Of a stretch of 39,696 bases of DNA, positions 35,671-39,696 are shown in pieces (position 1 is the stretch's first letter; each line of letters starts with the position of its first letter). A program made the translations under genes and the position numbers. Source of the stretch: Gammaproteobacteria bacterium (GTDB taxonomy: Bacteria; Pseudomonadota; Gammaproteobacteria; Arenicellales; Poriferihabitantaceae). The notes beneath the pieces are model-generated. The model saw nothing but the letters and a program-made list of their open reading frames with translations. It was not told where the DNA came from and ran no database searches. The stretch covers positions 1-39,696 of the forward strand of contig JAPPPS010000098.1 in the NCBI GenBank assembly GCA_028817405.1, given 5' to 3'.

Positions 35671-36147
35671 ATGCGATTCAACGCGTACGTCGGCCTGTTG
35701 TCGCTTGTCTTGCTGTGCGCGAGCGGCGCGGCGCGGCCCGATGCATCGACTTCCTGGTCGCCGCTGGTCGAGCAAAAGATTCCGCTGTTCCACGACTTGT
35801 CGACCGTGCATCCCGGGCGCATCGACAATCCCGGCGGCGTCATCGAGTTGGAAGAGATGAAATCAATGCGCGGCAGGATTGGCGACTGGCTGGTCAAAAA
35901 GCGCATTCTCTACCCGCAACAGAAAGTTACTTTGCGCATCAGCGGTCTGCATGGCGGAGCGTGCACGAAAGACGCGCCCGCGGATGTGGCATGGGCGTTC
36001 CCCGAAGGGCATTACCTGCCGCCGCGCATCGACGCCAACACCGACACCATCAACATCATCGCCTGGCGGTCCTTTCCGGTCGAAGCGACCGTGACCTGCG
36101 CAGGCGAGTCGGCCGAGACCTACACCACCTGGGTTGAGGTGGAGTGA
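35671..36147 (+). CDS. Exported protein, module unit 1 (unknown; FPEGxYLP/AWRxFPVE)
   Basis: A 158-residue protein with a signal peptide (MRFNAYVGLLSLVLLCASGAA), so periplasmic or lipid-facing. The mature part shares with the product at 36887 the pattern WLVKKRILYP, then VAWAFPEGHYLPPRI, AWRSFPVEATV and TYTTWVEV. Two cysteines (in GGACTKD and VTCAGE) are not shared by the second copy and could form a disulfide. The beta-strand-like spacing suggests a small sandwich fold, which is only a guess. It begins four bases after the membrane-protein stop. Confidence 0.75.
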   Translation: MRFNAYVGLLSLVLLCASGAARPDASTSWSPLVEQKIPLFHDLSTVHPGRIDNPGGVIELEEMKSMRGRIGDWLVKKRILYPQQKVTLRISGLHGGACTKDAPADVAWAFPEGHYLPPRIDANTDTINIIAWRSFPVEATVTCAGESAETYTTWVEVE

Positions 36148-36148
36148 C

Positions 36149-36550
36149 ATGTGTGCGATGAATAAAAAAGCGGCCATCGACATCGCCCAGCAAAACGGCT
36201 TTCCGGTCGAAGCCGGGCAGTGCGTTTTTTCGAATGTCAACCGCGGCCCGAGAAATGTCTGGTGGCTTGATATCCCCGTTGAGAAAACGAACCGGGGCGT
36301 TGCGGTTTTGCTCTGCGACGGGAAAAACAAGCGACTTTACTGCTTGGTTGTTCCGAGAAAGATTTTCCGGAACAACGCCGGCGACTTCTTCTGCGGGGTC
36401 GTCAAGGGTGTCGACAAATTCCGAATCGAACCGTCCGCATCGGGACAAGATTTTCTGCAAGACCGCCGGCCCGGTTCGGCCGGGTTTCGCTTTCACCCGT
36501 TTGTCGAGAAAAGCATCGAAATCGACGGCGATGAGGAGCGCCGGGCATGA
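36149..36550 (+). CDS. Hypothetical cytoplasmic protein between the two modules
   Basis: A 133-residue protein without signal or membrane segment (MCAMNKKAAIDIAQQNGFPVEA). It has a central strand-rich part, VWWLDIPVEKTNRGVAVLLC and KNKRLYCLVVPRKIFRNNAGDF, and a C-terminal RFHPFVEKSIEID. I do not recognise the family. ATG at 36149 has GGAG four bases upstream and directly follows the previous stop; ATG at 36158 is possible. Its stop overlaps the next start (ATGA), so it is a coupled part of the operon despite its different character. Confidence 0.7.
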   Translation: MCAMNKKAAIDIAQQNGFPVEAGQCVFSNVNRGPRNVWWLDIPVEKTNRGVAVLLCDGKNKRLYCLVVPRKIFRNNAGDFFCGVVKGVDKFRIEPSASGQDFLQDRRPGSAGFRFHPFVEKSIEIDGDEERRA

Positions 36551-36861
36551 TGGATGCGTTTGCCGGCGGCTCTTATCTGACCGTCAAAATCGGCATCATC
36601 AGCACGACTGTCCCCGTGTTGCTGTTGTGGATGGGCGCGACTCTATGGCTGTCATTGACATCGCAATGGTTTTTGGGTTTTGCGCTCTGGCACTGCGTTT
36701 GGGACCATGTTTATCCGCCAAAGCCGGACGCGAAAGCCCGCAAACTGTCGTTCAAGAAACCGCATTCGTTGTTTTTAATTCATGTGGTGGCGACCGTGAT
36801 GACTCCATACTTGCCGTTGCTTGTGGCGGCCAGGTATGGATTTGAACTGGCCCCGAATTAA
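36547..36861 (+). CDS. Small membrane protein, module unit 2 (unknown)
   Basis: A 104-residue membrane protein related to the one at 35382: SYLTVKIGIISTTVPVLLLW, then FLGFALWHCVWDHVYPP, a basic loop (KARKLSFKKPH) and LIHVVATVMTPYLPLLVAARY. Helix number and order agree with unit 1. ATG at 36547 overlaps the preceding stop by four bases. Function is unknown. Confidence 0.75.
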   Translation: MMDAFAGGSYLTVKIGIISTTVPVLLLWMGATLWLSLTSQWFLGFALWHCVWDHVYPPKPDAKARKLSFKKPHSLFLIHVVATVMTPYLPLLVAARYGFELAPN

Positions 36862-36886
36862 GTCGGCGTATATCGGCGTATAAACG

Positions 36887-37390
36887 ATGATTTTTCGCGC
36901 AATCCTCTGGACGTTGCTCGGCATCGCCGGATGCCTGGCGGTGTTCGACCGTGCGCATGCGTTCGAAGAAATCGTGCAGGGCAAACCGCTGGTTTATGAC
37001 TGGGGGGGATTCGGCGAAAAAAATCTCGAAGAGATTACCCCGGAAGTCATCATGTATCGCATCAAATCATCGCGCACAGGATTCGGCAAGACGCTCGTCG
37101 ATTGGCGCATACTCACGCCCAAAGCGACGGTGCAACTGTCCGTCAACGAGGATGCGTTGATGCAATACTTGCGCGCCGGCGCCGGCGAGGCCGCGGCAAA
37201 AGACATCGAAACGGTGTGGTCGTTTCCGGAGGGCTTTTACTTGCCGGACACGGAAATCAGCGACAAATCGCTTCTGGTTAAAGCGTGGCGACCCTTTCCG
37301 GTGGAACTGAAAGCCAAAATCAAGGGCGATGAATCGAACTTCCAAACCTACCGATTGTGGGTGAACATCAACGCGCCCAGCGACGGTTAA
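36887..37390 (+). CDS. Exported protein, module unit 2 (unknown; FPEGxYLP/AWRxFPVE)
   Basis: A 167-residue protein with a signal peptide (MIFRAILWTLLGIAGCLAVF, ending near AHA), related to the one at 35671. Shared parts are LVDWRILTPKATVQLSV, VWSFPEGFYLPDTEI, AWRPFPVELKAKI and TYRLWVNI. It lacks the two cysteines of unit 1. GC content and codon use look slightly lower than in the fdh subunit genes. It lies 29 bases before the beta subunit gene. Confidence 0.75.
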   Translation: MIFRAILWTLLGIAGCLAVFDRAHAFEEIVQGKPLVYDWGGFGEKNLEEITPEVIMYRIKSSRTGFGKTLVDWRILTPKATVQLSVNEDALMQYLRAGAGEAAAKDIETVWSFPEGFYLPDTEISDKSLLVKAWRPFPVELKAKIKGDESNFQTYRLWVNINAPSDG

Positions 37391-37419
37391 CCGAACACAA
37401 ACCAACCGAGGTACTCATC

Positions 37420-38007
37420 ATGGCCAGAATGAAATTCCTATGCGACGCCGAACGATGCATTGAATGCAACGGTTGCGTCACCGCGTGCAAGAACGAGCAC
37501 GAGGTGCCGTGGGGCGTAAACCGCCGGCGGGTCATCACCCTCGGCGACGGTGAAATCGGCGAGAAGTCGGTGTCGGTGGCGTGCATGCACTGCACCGATG
37601 CGCCGTGCGCGGCGGTCTGCCCGGTGGACTGCTTCTACACCACCGACGACGGCATCGTGCTGCACGACAAAGACTTGTGCATCGGCTGCGGCTACTGCCT
37701 GTACGCCTGTCCGTTCGGCGCGCCGCAGTATCCGCAGCAGGACGCCTTCGGCGTGCGCGGCAAGATGGACAAGTGCACCTTCTGCGCCGGCGGCCCCGGC
37801 GACGACAACGCGGCCGAGGAGACCGAGAAGTACGGCCGCAACCGCATCGCCGAAGGCAAGTTGCCGCTGTGCGCCGAGATGTGCTCGACCAAGGCGCTGT
37901 TGGCCGGCGACGGCGACATGGTCTCGGACATCTACCGCGAGCGCGTGATGAAGCGCGGCGGGCGGCCGCAGACCTGGGGCTGGGACACCGCATATGAAAC
38001 CGGTTAA
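37420..38007 (+). CDS. fdhB: Formate dehydrogenase beta subunit, four [4Fe-4S] ferredoxin-type
   Basis: Electron-transfer subunit of 195 residues linking the alpha subunit to the cytochrome b gamma subunit. Cysteine groups for four clusters are seen in order: CIECNGCVTACKNE, CMHCTDAPCAAVCPVD, CIGCGYCLYACPFG, and CTFCAGG with CAEMCSTKA. It lacks the C-terminal membrane helix of FdnH and is shorter, as in the FdhB type of many proteobacteria. ATG at 37420 has GAGG upstream. It has no signal and is probably carried out with the Tat-exported alpha subunit. Confidence 0.94.
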   Translation: MARMKFLCDAERCIECNGCVTACKNEHEVPWGVNRRRVITLGDGEIGEKSVSVACMHCTDAPCAAVCPVDCFYTTDDGIVLHDKDLCIGCGYCLYACPFGAPQYPQQDAFGVRGKMDKCTFCAGGPGDDNAAEETEKYGRNRIAEGKLPLCAEMCSTKALLAGDGDMVSDIYRERVMKRGGRPQTWGWDTAYETG

Positions 38008-38239
38008 CCGCGCGCGGCCGGGGGTCGGCCGCGGCCGCCGCGGCCGGCCACTCGTGCCGGGCGCCATGCCCGCGTTAGTCGGCGCGCTGGCGCTGGCCGG
38101 TGCGCTGACCGGCTGCCTCGAATCCGCCGACACCGTCAACTTCCAGCCCGGTGTCTACCAAGGCGCGCCGGACCCGCTCATCGGCAACAGCGACGCCGCG
38201 GCGTTGGAAGCGCGTTTCAGCGGCCAGACCGACCGCTAA
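37994..38239 (+). CDS. Small lipoprotein in the fdh operon
   Basis: An 81-residue protein with an Arg-rich start, a hydrophobic stretch (MPALVGALALAGALTGC) and lipobox LTGC at Cys41. The mature 40 residues read ESADTVNFQPGVYQGAPDPL and end LEARFSGQTDR. It overlaps fdhB by 14 bases, so ribosomes probably re-initiate; ATG at 38066 is a second possible start. Function is unknown; its place just before the gamma subunit suggests a small accessory. Confidence 0.72.
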   Translation: MKPVNRARPGVGRGRRGRPLVPGAMPALVGALALAGALTGCLESADTVNFQPGVYQGAPDPLIGNSDAAALEARFSGQTDR

Positions 38240-38303
38240 GACTCGCCGCCCACGACCGCGCCGCCCAACCAACGCCCGCCCAACGACTCCGGGAGAAATT
38301 GAT

Positions 38304-39524
38304 ATGACGCTCCACCCGACCGCCAGGCACCGCAATGCCAACACCGCCGCGCGCGCCGCAAACACGCCGGCCGGCCCGGCCCAAAACATGGACCGAACCG
38401 CCGGCATCACCGCGGCCCAAAACATGGCCCAAACCGCGGCCCGCGCCGCCGGCAAAACCGCGCGCCCGCGCCTGCGAATGATGGCTTGGTGCGCGGCGTT
38501 CATCGTATGCGCGGCGTTGCTGCTGCCGGCCGCATCGTATTTGTTGCCGGCCGCCGCCACCGAGGCCCATGCCCAAGTGGCCGCGGGCGAGAACAACCGC
38601 GCCAACTTCTGGCGCGCGGTGCGCGAAGGCGCGGCCGGTTACAGCGCGGTCAACGCCTCCGAGAGCGGCATGTTCATCAACAACGGCGGCCAGAACTGGC
38701 GGCAAATGCGCAACGGCATCATCGCCAACTACGGCGGCTGGGCGATTATTGCGGCGCTGCTCGCGCTCATCCTGTTCTACGCGGTGCGCGGGAAAATCCC
38801 AATCGAAAGCGAAGCGTCCGGCCTCACGGTGCCGCGCTGGCAAACTTGGGAGCGCGTGATGCACTGGTACACCGCGGCCCTGTTCGTCGCGCTGGCGGTC
38901 ACCGGCCTCAGCATGCTGTTCGGCCGCGTGGTTTTGATTCCGGTGTTGGGCGCGCCGGGCTTCGCGCTGTGGGCGAATTTTTCCATCAATGTGCATAACA
39001 TCGCCGGCCCGTTCTTCACCGTCGGCGTGTTGGCGATGCTGGTGTTTTGGCTGAAGAACAACATCCCGGACGCCGTCGACTGGCAATGGCTGAAAGACGG
39101 CGGCGGCATCATCGGCAACCGTCACCCCAGCGCCGGCAAAGCCAACGGCGGCGAGAAAATCTGGTTCTGGCTGGTGGTTTTGGTCGGCTTGCTGGCGGTG
39201 TGCCTGACCGGCCTGGCGCTCATCAACTGGCTCGCGCCGTTCGGTGTCGGTGGCGCGCGCGACACCATGCAACTCATGCACCAGATTCACGCCATCGCCG
39301 CGCTCATCTGGATTGTGGTGTTCTTCGGCCACGCCTACATCGGCACCCTCGGCACCGAAGGCGCGCTGGAAGGCATGACCACCGGCCGGGTCAGCGTCGA
39401 ATGGGCGAAGCAGCACCACGACTTGTGGTACGAGGAAGTCAAACACCAGGCCGCCCCGCGCGGCGTTGAGTCGACCGCTGCCAAAACCCCCGCCGCCCCC
39501 GCCGCGCAGCCCTCGGCCGCCTGA
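38304..39524 (+). CDS. fdhC: Formate dehydrogenase gamma subunit (cytochrome b)
   Basis: Membrane subunit of 406 residues that carries haem b and passes electrons to quinone. An N-terminal extension with AQNM-containing imperfect repeats precedes a signal-like helix, a periplasmic-type segment (FWRAVREGAAGYSAVNASES, also seen in other long FdhC/FdoI proteins) and four core helices. Likely haem ligands are His in RVMHWYTA, VHNIAG, QIHAIAA and FFGHAYIG. The C-terminus (AKQHHDLWYEEV) is typical. GGAG precedes the ATG at 38304. The tail is Ala/Pro-rich. Confidence 0.93.
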   Translation: MTLHPTARHRNANTAARAANTPAGPAQNMDRTAGITAAQNMAQTAARAAGKTARPRLRMMAWCAAFIVCAALLLPAASYLLPAAATEAHAQVAAGENNRANFWRAVREGAAGYSAVNASESGMFINNGGQNWRQMRNGIIANYGGWAIIAALLALILFYAVRGKIPIESEASGLTVPRWQTWERVMHWYTAALFVALAVTGLSMLFGRVVLIPVLGAPGFALWANFSINVHNIAGPFFTVGVLAMLVFWLKNNIPDAVDWQWLKDGGGIIGNRHPSAGKANGGEKIWFWLVVLVGLLAVCLTGLALINWLAPFGVGGARDTMQLMHQIHAIAALIWIVVFFGHAYIGTLGTEGALEGMTTGRVSVEWAKQHHDLWYEEVKHQAAPRGVESTAAKTPAAPAAQPSAA

Positions 39525-39526
39525 GT

Positions 39527-39567
39527 CGCCGGCAAGCCGGCGGCGCGTCTGAGTCGCACTGAGTCGC
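39527..39567 (+). other. Hairpin and CTGAGTCGC triplication after fdhC
   Basis: CGCCGG/CCGGCG (39527-39542) directly follows the fdhC stop. The word CTGAGTCGC occurs three times (39521, 39550, 39559), the first copy containing the fdhC stop codon. No T-run follows, so a terminator is not certain. Confidence 0.4.
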
Positions 39568-39631
39568 TTAATAACCGCCGCTTGCTGGACCGGAAATTGG
39601 CGCGGCGGTGTCATGTTTAGGACGCGGGGCG

Positions 39632-39696
39632 ATGCTTGACCAGTTTTACACCAAGCCGCAAACCGCGGCGCGTTGCTACCGCCATGCGCTGGCCGC
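39632..39696 (+). CDS. Start of a gene cut by the window edge; possible DNA methylase
   Basis: Only 21 codons are visible, beginning MLDQFYTKPQTAARCYRHAL. DQFYTKP at the N-terminus is found in some DNA methyltransferases of restriction systems, which would make this a third modification gene. With so little sequence this is a hint, not an identification. AGGA lies about ten bases upstream. Confidence 0.35.
   Translation, partial: MLDQFYTKPQTAARCYRHALA

Noticed and set aside
38217-39614. 465-codon antisense frame over fdhC
   Set aside because: Cytochrome b subunit motifs are on the plus strand; the antisense product is low complexity.

Overview
The window is a GC-rich piece of a proteobacterial chromosome, most likely gammaproteobacterial. 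The evidence is the housekeeping set: topoisomerase IV subunit A, ErpA, soluble transhydrogenase SthA, ClpS-ClpA, BamD and a PurC of about 295 residues. Genes are packed, often with 1-4 base stop/start overlaps. GGTGAC/GGCGAC-type simple repeats recur both between and inside genes. No rRNA, tRNA, integrase or transposase was seen. A symbiotic or marine lifestyle is possible but not shown.

Layout. (1) 1-4694, minus: an Opp/Dpp-type ABC importer (Tat-exported binding protein, two permeases, one ATPase cut by the window edge). (2) 5041-9743, minus: encapsulated-ferritin-like protein, ClpA with a long basic tail, ClpS, ErpA and TatD. (3) 10053-13264, plus: parC and purC. (4) 13543-16710, minus: a single-chain restriction-modification enzyme (PD-(D/E)XK nuclease plus N6-adenine methylase). 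(5) 16840-19579, minus: bamD, a HlyU-family gene and sthA. (6) 19960-22679: a SufS-like cysteine desulfurase, a CBS-pair protein and a deoxyinosine-type DNA glycosylase. (7) 22943-27472: a second, closely related restriction-modification enzyme in opposite orientation, then an AT-richer HEPN gene resembling the ApeA abortive-infection protein. (8) 27862-29762, minus: a lytic transglycosylase lipoprotein and an MFS transporter. (9) 29916-39524, plus: a periplasmic Do-like protease, a TorD-like chaperone and a large formate dehydrogenase locus. The last 65 bases start another gene.

Two parts stand out. In the formate dehydrogenase locus, the alpha and beta subunit genes are separated by five small genes. 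Four of these are a duplicated module: a small membrane protein followed by an exported protein with WxFPEGxYLP and AWRxFPVE motifs, present twice. This may be an undescribed accessory system of the dehydrogenase.

The other is a defence neighbourhood. Two paralogous restriction-modification enzymes sit as inverted copies about 6 kb apart, share an exact 70-base stretch and the same leaderless-type promoter, and lie beside a HEPN gene. Recombination between them could invert the housekeeping segment or swap specificity domains. Other unusual points are the ferritin-like protein lacking an encapsulin-targeting tail, the histone-H1-like ClpA tail, and dispersed palindromic repeats around the restriction genes.
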